From: Daphnia carinata
Taxonomy: Eukaryota; Arthropoda; Branchiopoda; Diplostraca; Daphniidae
Direction: 5' to 3'
DNA: 64,000 bases
Assembly (NCBI RefSeq): GCF_022539665.2
Contig: NC_081331.1
Location: 1,770,501-1,834,500, forward strand
Shown here: piece after piece, positions 16,507 through 27,426 of the stretch
How positions within the stretch are numbered: position 1 is the stretch's first letter
How the letters are laid out: each line of letters starts with the position of its first letter
Made by a program: the position numbers and the translations under genes
The notes under the pieces: model-generated
The model's input: only the letters and a program-made list of their open reading frames with translations
What the model was told of the DNA's origin: nothing
Database searches by the model: none

Positions 16507-17540
16507 TCTCTGCCGGGATATCGAACGATATCTACAGTCGTCGCTCAATGTGTCAGTAATAGAGATAGCAATTTTTTTATTTAAAAAAAAAATGTGGCCA
16601 AGAAGGCACGTCAAATGGACAAATTAGAAGTGCAAAACAGATGTCCCAACACGGTGCTAGGAGTTAAATGAAAAATAAAAAAGGAACTCGGAGTGGGTGT
16701 TTATCCTAGACGAACGGAGGACAATGCGTGTTGGATTCACTCACAGTTCTAAACCGACTGCTCGTACTCGTCATTGTCTGTGATTGTTGGTTGGACAATT
16801 CTCATCTCGACCGGCGTTGCTCGCCCTCTACGGGACATGCACGGAATTCAACTTTAGAAGGGTTTCCTTCACGAACAGTTTGAACGGGCATAACCAAAAT
16901 ATTCTTATAAAATCAACGTAGCCCAATCGAAGGCATATTCTTCGATATAAACAGAGTTTGTGAATGTTAAGTTAGTTAATGCAATGTGATTCAAGGAGTG
17001 ATCAGTTCAATATTAAGCAATGAAAAGTTTCTTTCTTAACCTTATCTGACGTTGGTTCTTTTTTTTTTCAATTGCCTGCGGTTTGCACCCCTTCCTATGC
17101 ATTTTGAGCTGAACCAAAATAGCTTTCGTTCCACAACTTGTTCCTTGTTTAACGAAATTTTCGTCCCGTCGTTTCTTCTTTTTCTCTTTTCTTCTTCTGC
17201 CTTTTATCTTTATTCTTATCGCTGTGAAATAATGAGAAAAAAGCGCGTCCTGCCTCTTTTGTTCTTGACAAAAGCCTTTTTTTTTATACGTTTTCTCCGT
17301 GAATCGCGAATGGCAGTTGAATAACGGAATTGGGATACTGTTGGCGGATGCGAATTAGGTTGCCGATTTGTGCGAGAAGAAACGGCATAATAATGCAGAC
17401 AATGCCTCGTTCGTATGTTAAAAGCTGAAATCACAACAATGACATTGTTCTATATTTGATGTCATACTATTTTATTCATTCTGCGTATATGTCCTTTTTT
17501 AGAACTTACCCTTGTTCTTATTGAAATATTTTTTAAAAAG
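16507..17540. other. Gap between the two menorin genes
   Basis: About 1 kb separates the stop of the upstream paralogue (17541) from the start of the Kunitz-menorin gene (16506). It should hold the 3' end of one and the promoter of the other. TTTATT at 17471-17476 reads AATAAA on the minus strand, 65 bases past the upstream gene's stop. No further coding exon is visible; the plus-strand frame at 17052-17324 is low-complexity. Confidence 0.5.
17471..17476 (-). terminator. Poly(A) signal of the upstream menorin gene
   Basis: On the minus strand this reads AATAAA, about 65 nt after the TAG stop at 17541-17543. The spacing is typical of the short 3' UTRs of compact arthropod genes. Confidence 0.55.
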
Positions 17541-19097
17541 CTAATGAATAGGATACTCGTCGAAATGTTGAATCTCGCAGTTCAGTCCACTAGGCACGTC
17601 GATGTAAATGTTTTCTTTGCCAATGTGGTTGACGAGCTTCATCAATCCAGGAACATCCACCATGTCGTAATCTGCACTCCAAATGGTAAGTGAACTATTG
17701 TCAAACTAAAAGCGACAGAATGAAAATGTTGTTATCATTGCCATTAAAAAGTAATTGTGGTATATTTTTCAATTGGTAAACGACCTGTTCGAGTAACCAT
17801 AAGATGCTTGCTTGAGATTCCGGAGAGGTTGACAGCCCCGCACGAATTGGAAAGGTAATCTGTTGTCGGATTTCAGCCGCTTTCAGAACATCACGCATTT
17901 TAATCACGTGATCCATTGTGTATGATCCATCGTTGATGATCTGCAACGGCAAAGCCAGTTGCGGACCAAACCTTTTCAGAGAAAAAAAAAGATTATGGGA
18001 AAAATTTAGAATTGATGGAAGCGGAATTGAAGTAACCTTGTTGTCCATCCAACGGAGAGGATTGCGTCCGGAAAATACTGCTTGACGAGTTTCAAAAACT
18101 GGGCAGCGTCTGCCAAGAAAAAAGACTAATAAGTAGCAACACATAGTTCTATGGATGAGAACTAATGTAACTGACTGTACGGACAACTTCACGCATTCAG
18201 TTTCATTGGTTGTTTAGCTGTTTGCATAAACAACTCACCCACTGGTATTGTAGTGTCATTCACTGGTCCTTGGACAATGTCTGCGTTCAACCACAGAGAG
18301 CCAGTGATCTACATACATCGGGAATCGACAAAGATCACGAATAACATAGTTCAAATTCACATTTTGCAATTGCTTCGCATACCTCGTTAGCTCGAGCTTT
18401 GATCATTTTTAAAGACGGTTCCACTACCTCCAACTCTTTAAAATCAAATTTCATTCCCTTAGATGTTTTGCTGTGGAGAACAGTATCAACAAATTCTGTC
18501 AGACTCAGGTCTGAGATCTTCGAAGGTGGATGGGCCATGATCGGGAGAGCTATTTCACCACGGCTCTCGATGAAACCCATAGATACATCACCTTCGATGA
18601 TCATGGCCTTTCCTGTTGGAGCAACATTTTTTCGGAGAGACATGCTTATACTAATTGGTTGTATGAATAACCAATCGATTACACACCACGTATTGAATTA
18701 TTGAGTTGAATCTTGCTATTAACGGCGTGCGCCCATTTGATGCCCGACAGATCTGCTTTATTTTGGCGTAGCGAAGTTGTTGCAGACGGTCGTGATTTTA
18801 TCCCATTCTTCAATTCGCTAGATACAAATCCACCAATCCCTTGGGTGGACCAAGACCGGGTCGATATTATCCAAGGATCTTTTGAAGAATCAGGCTTTCC
18901 GTCCTTATTCCAGTCGACACTTCTCCATTGCAAGTCCTTGTCGAGTGAAGACGACCATTGCAAGGCTAAAGCACTAGCCCAGATGAAACTAAAATCCTGA
19001 AATATTAGCACGATTAAAATGTCGGAAGAAAAAGGGTTTGAATCCGCTAGACAAGTCTTCAATTTTGTAGACGACGTACCAGCAAGAAAGTATTCAT
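17541..19097 (-). CDS. Secreted menorin (FAM151) domain protein, tandem paralogue
   Basis: Exons in transcript order: 19080-19097, 18687-18996, 18383-18612, 18239-18308, 18037-18109, 17785-17971, 17541-17705. Phases agree and give 350 residues. The 18-nt first exon plus the start of exon 2 make a signal peptide (MNTFLLDFSFIWASALAL). The menorin domain covers about 91-350, with H96, E116/D118 and PIMAHPP as in the neighbour. The middle exons have the same lengths as those of the Kunitz-menorin gene (230, 70, 73 and 187 nt), showing tandem duplication. The part before the domain has no cysteine-rich module but includes DWNKDGKPD (34-42), which looks like a DxNxDGxxD calcium loop. A role as an extracellular cue or lipid-phosphodiesterase-like protein is inferred from the family. 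Confidence 0.92.
18889..18915 (-). other. DxNxDGxxD calcium-loop-like motif in the menorin paralogue
   Basis: Residues 34-42 read DWNKDGKPD. The spacing matches the calcium loops of VCBS/FG-GAP, dockerin and EF-hand proteins. A single short loop outside a recognised domain is suggestive only. Confidence 0.35.
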
Positions 19098-19939
19098 CCG
19101 TGCTGGTTGCGAGAATCTGAGCAAGTGCGCAGTATTAGCCTCGACTTGACAGGTATGAACGGCCATTCTGCTATTCACCTTCGTTTAAAAAAATGTTTTT
19201 CTGTTTCTTCTTTTTTCTGTTTGCTTGTTGCAAAATTTAGAAATTTCATAAGATTTCTCCACCGCGGGCAGTTTCAGGCAGCGTTTCTAATTACAGCAAT
19301 GTAGGTTATTTGTCAAACTTTTCTGTCAGTAGAACCTTACTCGACAGGGCCGAAAGAAAATAAGAACTTCGTTTCATTCATACTTCGTATTTACATTTTA
19401 AAAATTAAGATATTCGAGGTTTATATTACAGTATAAGGTAGAGAACTGTAGAACTGACGAGACAGACGTGTGCGTGTTTAACGTAGTATGGCCACCGTTG
19501 CGTCCAATCGGAATTTGTTCCGTTCGCCTGGAATAAACATTTTGAAAATATGTCGTGAGCCATCGCTAGATGGTAGCGTGCACCTCAAATCTATTTAATT
19601 CAAACAGAAAAAAAGAATCCTCCACTATGAATATGAATTGCATAAAAATACAAGTACAAAAATTCAGCTGAAGACGCAATGCAAATTACAGATCAACTGC
19701 GAAATGACACGTCTTGCAAAATTTGATTATATCGCAAGTAGGCGCCACAGCGGCGCAAGAATCCTTAGAATCCCCGTCTTTTCTACGGTGAAAAACCGCG
19801 ATCACAACACAAACAATATTTACAGGTATGGCAACGTAAGCCCCCGTACCATTTTCGCACACCCACTTTCAACCCATTCATTCAGCTTTGTTACTTACTC
19901 GCAAGTGCATTGGCAAAAAAAAAAGAGAAATCACCGGTA
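19098..19939. other. Divergent upstream region between menorin paralogue and small ORF
   Basis: About 840 bp lie between the minus-strand menorin start (19097) and the plus-strand small ORF (19940), so promoters for both may sit here head to head. The stretch from about 19480 to 19870 contains several GC-richer blocks (around 19740 GGCGCCACAGCGGCGC). No coding exon is supported. Confidence 0.4.
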
Positions 19940-20149
19940 ATGGACAACAACAAAAAAGAAGGGAATGTGATGAAGAGATTAGATAATCCGAACCACTCGA
20001 GAGGTGCCGACAATGTCTCGCGGCCTGCCTCGCCCATGTATAAGAGATACGATCTGTCGGCAGCGAACGAGCAACCGATTCATAGTCCCTTCACGGCAGA
20101 AATTATAAAACAGCAATACGCGGCGCCGACGCCACCATGGCGAACATAA
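19940..20149 (+). CDS. Small hypothetical protein, 69 residues
   Basis: The frame begins at ATG 19940 (context GGTAATGG) and ends at TAA 20147-20149. A canonical AATAAA follows at 20394-20399. The protein is hydrophilic, with a mixed composition and a Pro-rich end (QQYAAPTPPWRT), and has no signal peptide, membrane segment or cysteine. Codon use is unlike the homopolymer frames nearby. No family is recognised. It may be a complete small gene with a noncoding 5' exon (an AG/GT-like junction lies near 19825) or the last exon of a longer one. Confidence 0.45.
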   Translation: MDNNKKEGNVMKRLDNPNHSRGADNVSRPASPMYKRYDLSAANEQPIHSPFTAEIIKQQYAAPTPPWRT

Positions 20150-20393
20150 ATAATCCACAAAGAAATTTTTTTTTTTTGATTACCAGAAGCAGCGTGCGTG
20201 TATAATGGAAGAATAAACATCTGCTTATGCTTTTTCCATCGTCGTTATTTTTACTATCCTCCATACAAAATTTTGCCCGTCCTCTTCTTACGATTAAGAG
20301 TCGATTCAACTGTTAGTGGCCACCTCTATGGTAGACCCCTTCAGGGTATTCAATCGATGAAACGTTAAACCGTTGGCGTCTCCAACATTGAAA

Positions 20394-20399
20394 AATAAA
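20394..20399 (+). terminator. Poly(A) signal after the small ORF
   Basis: AATAAA lies 245 nt beyond the stop of the 69-residue ORF, the only canonical signal nearby in that orientation. Confidence 0.45.
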
Positions 20400-23300
20400 G
20401 GAATAATCAACATGATCGCGTGACGACGAATCTACCTTTAGGCTGTCTATCCGTACGTTATTTCAGTCAAACACAAAAAAAAAACAGTAGCCATCCGAAA
20501 TTTGCATCGACATGATTGCTCTTAGAGGGGGGTCTTGTAATTGTTGTACTCGTTGACGGCAAGCAAAAGAAAAAGAAAAGAAGGTAGGAGAACGAAATAT
20601 GAAGATGGAAATACGCATCGTGTACAAGTCGAATTGACTTTGATTTTCGACATAGTCATCGCTCAGCAGAAGCCTGTTTTTACATAAGGGACGCGTAATG
20701 ACCCCATGAGTCGCAAAGAGAGACAAGAAACAGGCCGTTATTGCAGCGACTTGCGGTGCGCCGCCATCATAAATCATTTGGGATGGAGAGAAGGTAAAAA
20801 AAAAAAAAAAAAGAAAGAACGAGAAAAACAAAAAAATTCACACAGCAATAATGTGTCTATTCAGGTATAATGAAAACAACGGGCAGTGGTACAGCATCAG
20901 CCGCAGAGATCGAACCTTCCTCGTCGTACAAATAGATCTTGCATTCACCTGCCGCAACACAACCATCGGAATGATAAGCACAGCAATCTGTTGTAACGGT
21001 TGGCTGCTGAAGAGAGATAATGTTGACTACGTGGAGGCCACTGTAGCTCGTTTCATCATCATCATTACCAACAATGGGGGGGCCAACGAAGAAATAAGAA
21101 GTCGGCCGATGAAAGGCCATAAGAAGCTGCAGTGTGTGGGTCGGCTCTTATTGCTGGACGCTCTGATGAAGCAGGAATCGATCATGTAATCCGTCAGTAG
21201 ACTGCTGGGGTCGGATGATGTAGGACAGTAGGGAATGGGGAGGGGATAGAGAGGAATGAAAATGAGTATCAACCTCCAGCGTTACGCATCACCAATAACA
21301 TCGACATAGAACCCGCTAGGCTGGAAGAGAACGGTGGTCCCATCAGTTTCATTTCTTTCTTTTTTTTGCTTCGTGGTGGGCGGCTAAAAGAAAATTTATT
21401 TACTAACTGAATTTATCGTTTTTTATTGTTTAGTAGCAATTGGTTATTTCCAAGAAAAATAAATTGAACCTTGAAAACTATTGGATAGAAAGAAGAAGAG
21501 AAAAACCTTAAGAAAGGTGTTTGTAATCTCGAGTGAGGGGTGTATAACACTCAACGGACAATAAACTCCCATTTTCAAAGACGATGCATCGAGGCCATCA
21601 GAAGAAGAACCAGCTCGTCTCAAGACGGTTGAGTAAATGAACAGGCTGTTTCTATATTCATACGAAAAGAAAAAAAAGGAGGAACTCAAATAGACTGTTA
21701 AGAAAAGGGCTCGTTCAGTTCAAACTGCCGTTTCCAAACAACTCGCCTATACTTATTTCGTTTTGTTTGCTTTCCCTTTTTTTTTTATGTACATACAGGC
21801 CTATTTAATTTTCTTATTCATTTTTTTTTTCTTTCTCCGAAAACATTTTGATTCTTATTTTTCTCCCTTCAAACCTGCCAGATGAAGCAGGTCTCAGTTT
21901 GTTGAAGGGGGCTTCAACTTTTTACTACCTCCTCTCTCCGGTTTCCCTATAGGTAATGCAACTATCAAGGGTTTCCCTCTTCACTTCCTTAGGCCTCTCT
22001 TTCTAGGCTTTTTTTTACATCCCATGTTGTGTATACTGGGCGCTCAGGTAACTTTGTTCACGGTCTTCTGATCACACATCCCGACGCCGGCTGACGAGAC
22101 CTGACAAACACAAAAAAGATGACACGCTGATCTTCAAGTTTACCCCCAGCCCATCATCGCTGGATAACCTACATATAGGCCTATGGGGGGAAAAAGAAGC
22201 ACGAGGGCTCTGAGTCTCTATACACACGGGTTGGCGCATTCCACAGAACGCCCTTCTACTATTTCCCCCTCATCATCTTAAAAAACTGTTAGGTTCTATA
22301 TTTTACACATCGGTCCCTCATCGTCGCCCAGCACTCTCGACAGTTCCTCCTTTTTTTTTTTCTTTTGAAATCCTAGTGTTATGCAGCAGCTGCTGTCTGT
22401 AGCTGTCAAATACCTGACGGACGACATTACACGACGGACACAACAAACAGAAAGAAAAATGGTACACCCAAAAATTGACGAGAGAATTTTCGTATTTTGG
22501 ATATCTGTAATTTTTCCGTGATCATCATCGCATTTAATCGAGTCCGCTCCAATCGATTGGATGCAGACTCATCGGTTGAATGAAACTGTGGTATACGGAG
22601 GGCGTCTAGTACTAGAAAGAATGCGCCATCCGCATCAGAACAACGGCAACAACAAAAAATGTATGCCATGGGAAAATGTGAGTCAAAAAAAAGGGGGAGA
22701 AAAAGGAAATCTAATGAACCCAAAAGAAACAAGACGATTTCAAAATTTCGATGCGTTATTATAGAATGGTAGATAGGCCTATTTTCTTGAATGGAACAGA
22801 CTGTCAGAGCTAATGAAGTGGTAATAATGATTCAAGAAAAAAAAAAAAAAAAAACGGTCGATCCCTTTCATATACCCATGTGTTTCTCATACAAGTACAT
22901 AGCCCTGTGTACACAGGAGCTTCATAGAATTTGAATTATGTGTCTGCCTGAATTTCTCTCTCATATTTCTATTATTCGGTATAATTTACTGCGTACGTCT
23001 CCTGACAGATTTGGCAGCATCATAATAAGGTCTTCCTCCTTTTTTTTTCCCTAGCACGGTGTGTGATTTACGGCGGAGACGATGAATAATGGATGAACAA
23101 ATCTACAACAAATAAACCGTAATGAAGGATGGCGAAAACGATGGTTTGTAGTGAACTGAACAGCAGGTAATCAACCGGAGCGAAATGAAGTCTTGCGCTT
23201 AACGGTTGGCGAACAAATCATGACACTTGTATATACTATCCCTGAATAATATATGCGCTGATGAATTGATAATGTACACACGCGAGTATATATCAGTCCG

Positions 23301-26300
23301 CCCCGAAAAAGAAGAAAAGACGGTTACAAGATACAGGCGAGAGCGTTACGATATTGGATGACGGAGACGATGAGTTCAGTGCTGAATAAACCAAATCATG
23401 ATTGGAATTATTCATAATGTGATGGTTGTTGTGATAGATGATGGCCGTCTGTTTCATAATCTTCCCGAATCCGACAATAATCAGAAAAATTACACCCCCA
23501 GAAAAGTTAAACGAAATGCTTAAATTATTCGAACGGAAATAGAAATATTTATGATTCAAAGACGATTGCTTTCATTTGGATCCTAAAGGGGTTCTCTGTA
23601 ACACTCGACCGTTCTTGTTACGCATCACAAAATACCCCCCTATTTTTCTCTATACGTTGCATTCCAACGTTCGCCCAAGAGGAAAAGAGGCGTGTCATTT
23701 TGATGTGGAATTTATGCATAACACATTATTTGACCCTGCGGATAAATTTCCTAGTTTTGATGCGATCCAGACTTTCACTCCAACTTAGCTTACACCCATG
23801 AAGGCTGTTACGATCGCCGTCTACATATCATCCCACAGCCAAATAGTTCAACAGCTCTCGTTTCCCTTTTTTTCGACCGTGAGTTCGAACGCGGGACGTC
23901 CGTGACTCCTCTGTTTTTACCCAAGACTCCCGCAGGTTCAATTTATATAATAAAAAGAAAGTGACACACCCATTTTCTATTCGCCATGAAAGAGGCAGTT
24001 ACTATAGCGTCGGACTCGGTTGGTCAATTTCATTCGTCCTTCAAAATTCAACGTTTTCCTGATATCCTTTAAATCATTCGGTTTTTCGTTTCCACTAACG
24101 AGACATCAGCAAAAAAAAAAAATAAATAAATAAATCGATAAAGATTTTCATATTCTTCTTGCAACGGTCATTAGCTCATTGTGTGGGATCAGTGTGGGTC
24201 GATTTTTTTTTCTTGCAAAACGCGTCCGTTGGTTGTACGCAAGACGCACATCTTATTGCGGCAGCAAGGCGAGCGTAATTATACGCGTTCGCCTATATAT
24301 TTTACACAACACCACAACGAATTTCCTCATGCTAGTTTGGCCTTCAAAAACGAAAAAAGAAGAGAAAAGTTTTTCGTTCGAAAACATACGCGCAAGAATA
24401 CACAACAATAAAAAGGCCCTTTTTCTTTTCTTTCTTTCCCTGACGTCCGCCCTGCGCCGTTGTTGTTCCGCGGTCATTCAATAAGTATACGAAAGGAGAT
24501 ATAACAATAGCTTAGTCAGCCGCTGTAGCAGCAATCATAGGTGTACACAGCAGTGGCAATAAGGATCTTGAAGATGAAGAAGAATGGATGGTGCAAAAAT
24601 GGGAGAGAGGAAAACGAGTCTCGTTGGCGGGCTGTTATTAAAGTGGAGGATCCGCGTCCAGCCTCCTTTGCCATTGACTAGACTTTTACAGGGGGACTCG
24701 AATACGGTTAAATAAAAAGAATAAAAACGAGCGAAGAAGAAGAAAACCGACCGTTGGGTCTAGAGAGTGGGCGGTTCGCTGCACCATCTCATAATTGCCT
24801 TACAGTCGAGAGAATCGAGCCACGCACCAATACATGTCGGATATTATGCCGGACATTTGGTCGTTTTTGAATTACAGTTGAATAAGAAAAATAGTGAATA
24901 GTGAGACCGAAGGTTCTCTCTATGCGCACAAACTCACATTCTATAGGGTTGTCCTTCTTTTGATTTCCCGGCTATTGTTACCTTGTGAAAAGACCATTCG
25001 TATCGGTTACACGCATTTCGCATTGTAGGTACAGGTTTCACCTATTAGCTTTTTCTATGCCACGATGCCGAAGATCAGGAAAATTGGTCATCATTTATAA
25101 TGAGCAATAAAATTGGCTATAGGACCATGCACAGTCCGATGGATTTTCATTTTAAGGAAGTGAGTTTACAAAACAAATAACAAGGGCCTAATATGCATAC
25201 ACAACTGGTCCAACTACGTCAGTCCTTACAAATGCCTTGATTGAGACATTTCGTTGGCCTCGTTTATATGGCGAACGTATTAAATAGCAGCACACCGGTT
25301 TTCTTTTTCTTATCCAAAATAGTTTCCGGGTTTTTTTTTTTTTTTTAGCTTTAGTCTTGTTAACCTTTTTTTTGTGTGTCCTTGTTTTATATCGTCCCCT
25401 AATGGGGGATAGGCGGTAAAGAAATCCCTGCGTTCTCCGATTTCAGTTTTTAACAGACATGTCATATAACAGAGTAAATGGACATCAATTACATGACGAC
25501 GTGTGGTCCGTTTCTGTACATTAAAGGTAGGCGGTTAAACTCTAAAAACGCAAGCTGTCACCTAAGACACTAGAAACCTTTTCAATCAGATTGAATTTCT
25601 CAGTTTTTAAGCATTCGAACCCCTCGGTGTTTTTCAAATTTCGTTCTCTTCTTTGCATTGAAATAAGAACTCGGGCTATTTTTATTTCCTCGCCTGTTGT
25701 TGTTGTTGTTGTTTTTTTTCAAAAAGAAAATGATTAATTTAATGATCTGGCCAGCGCTAGCACATAAATTATGGATACGAATAAACACGGACGTCGTGCG
25801 TGAAGAAAGAAAACAACCATAGGATTGAGGGGAGAACCACTGAAAGATCGAGAAGAAAAAAAAGGCTGAGATATAACAGAAGACTCCCTGTCGATGTAAT
25901 ATCTTACCCATCAGTTATCTTTTTTTACCCCCAAGATTTTTGACGTTGTTTTTCTCGTTTCGTGTGTGTGCGTATACGTACACCCCCCATCGCATATTAC
26001 TATGGGACGATAGAAAGGCATACGTTTAAAAGCTATGCCTGCATCGAATTTGCATTTCACCTTTCACCCGAGGGTATATATACATATTCTTTAATATTTA
26101 AATGCATTTTCTACTTCTACCCCCCCATCAAAATGTGTTTTTCTATCGACTCGAAGAGTGCAACCCACAGGGGTGGAGAACGGGTTGGCTACATGAGGTG
26201 ATGGTGAGGAGGAAGGCTGGGATGTTAAAGGGAGGAAGGAACCAAACAAACTCGAGGAAACCTATCGGAAAAAAAGAAGATGATGATGAGATACACACAA

Positions 26301-27426
26301 GGCAAAAGTCAAAGTCAAAAAAAAAAAAAGGAGAAAAAAACGATGATGGTAGGATGGGAAGAAGAGGCGCGATATACCCACCACAAAAACCCAAAAGGTA
26401 CACACACACCGAGAAGAGGTGAGAGGGTATATATGTACAGTCGTGTGTATGTTGTTTTTTTTTCCCCCTTCTTCTTCTTCACTGCCAACTTCCCACAAGT
26501 CGAATAACTCGTGTCGAGAGAGTCAGACACAACACAAAGTCGCTGCTGCCTCCGATTGAAAAAAACTCAAGTTCTTCCCTTTTTGCGCTAAGAAAAACCG
26601 GGAATCGTTTCGTGAGTGGCACGAGGTGGATTCTTTCTTAGTTGTGTCCCGGTCAACAAGTTAAACAGCCGCAAGCTCGTCGCTGTCCGGCTAAGAGTGC
26701 TCTTTCAATTTCACACACACACACACACACACAGACAAAAAAAAACGAAGATAAGAATTGACTAATTAATTTCCGCGGAAAAACAGAACAACATAAAGAA
26801 GAAAAAGTGATTCACGCCTTTTGAAATGAAAATCACGTTCGACTAAACTGCGGCCTTTCAAACGCGCTGTGTGTGTGTGTGTGTGTATATGTGTGTGTGC
26901 GCGTGATTTTATTTTCTGCTCGTTTGAGAACCTTCTCTGAAGAATCGTCTAAAGTGTCCTTCGCCTTGGCTCGTTCGTGCGTGCAAAAGCACTCCCGCTG
27001 TTCTTTAAACGACTCTTTGGTGTTGGCAATATTTGCCTGCGAGGCTCATATCGCAGACAGAGAAAAAGAGTGAGAGAGGCCATGGTGGAATGAGTAAGAT
27101 TGCGCGTTCAAATGGACAACCGGCTTCCCGATTTCGCCGACTCTCCGTTTTCGTTTTAAACTACAGATATTATATTGAGATACTATACAATATCCTCGAC
27201 GTTGCGTGAGTGACTGAAAGTGACGCGCATTTTTTTTTTTTTTTTTTCTTCCTTTGAGAAAATAAGAAGAGAATATCGTAAAAACCATTGCCATATCTCT
27301 TTTTATTGCTCTTTTCCTCGGCAATCTGCTACGGCCATCAGCGCACACGACGCGCTATACAGTAAGAACAGAAAGAAAGAAAAAGAGGGAATAATAATAA
27401 AGAAAAAAAAAAAAAAGAAAACGGGA
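20400..27426. other. Intergenic and probable 5' region without a convincing gene
   Basis: About 7 kb of AT-rich DNA. Open frames on both strands overlap at 20851-21189 and 20463-20831, and neither direction has splice or family support. From about 26500 the composition changes, with CA/GT microsatellites (26712-26733, 26868-26886) and then a less repetitive stretch leading to the ATG at 27427. The last part is probably the leader and promoter of the C2-PDZ gene. Confidence 0.45.

Noticed and set aside
20851-21189. 112-codon plus frame overlapping an 87-codon minus frame
   Set aside because: Both strands are open over the same bases with no splice signals, poly(A) signal or recognisable family, so neither can be preferred.
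23890-23910. Box-B-like GAGTTCGAACGC
   Set aside because: It is isolated; no matching A box or cloverleaf could be built around it.
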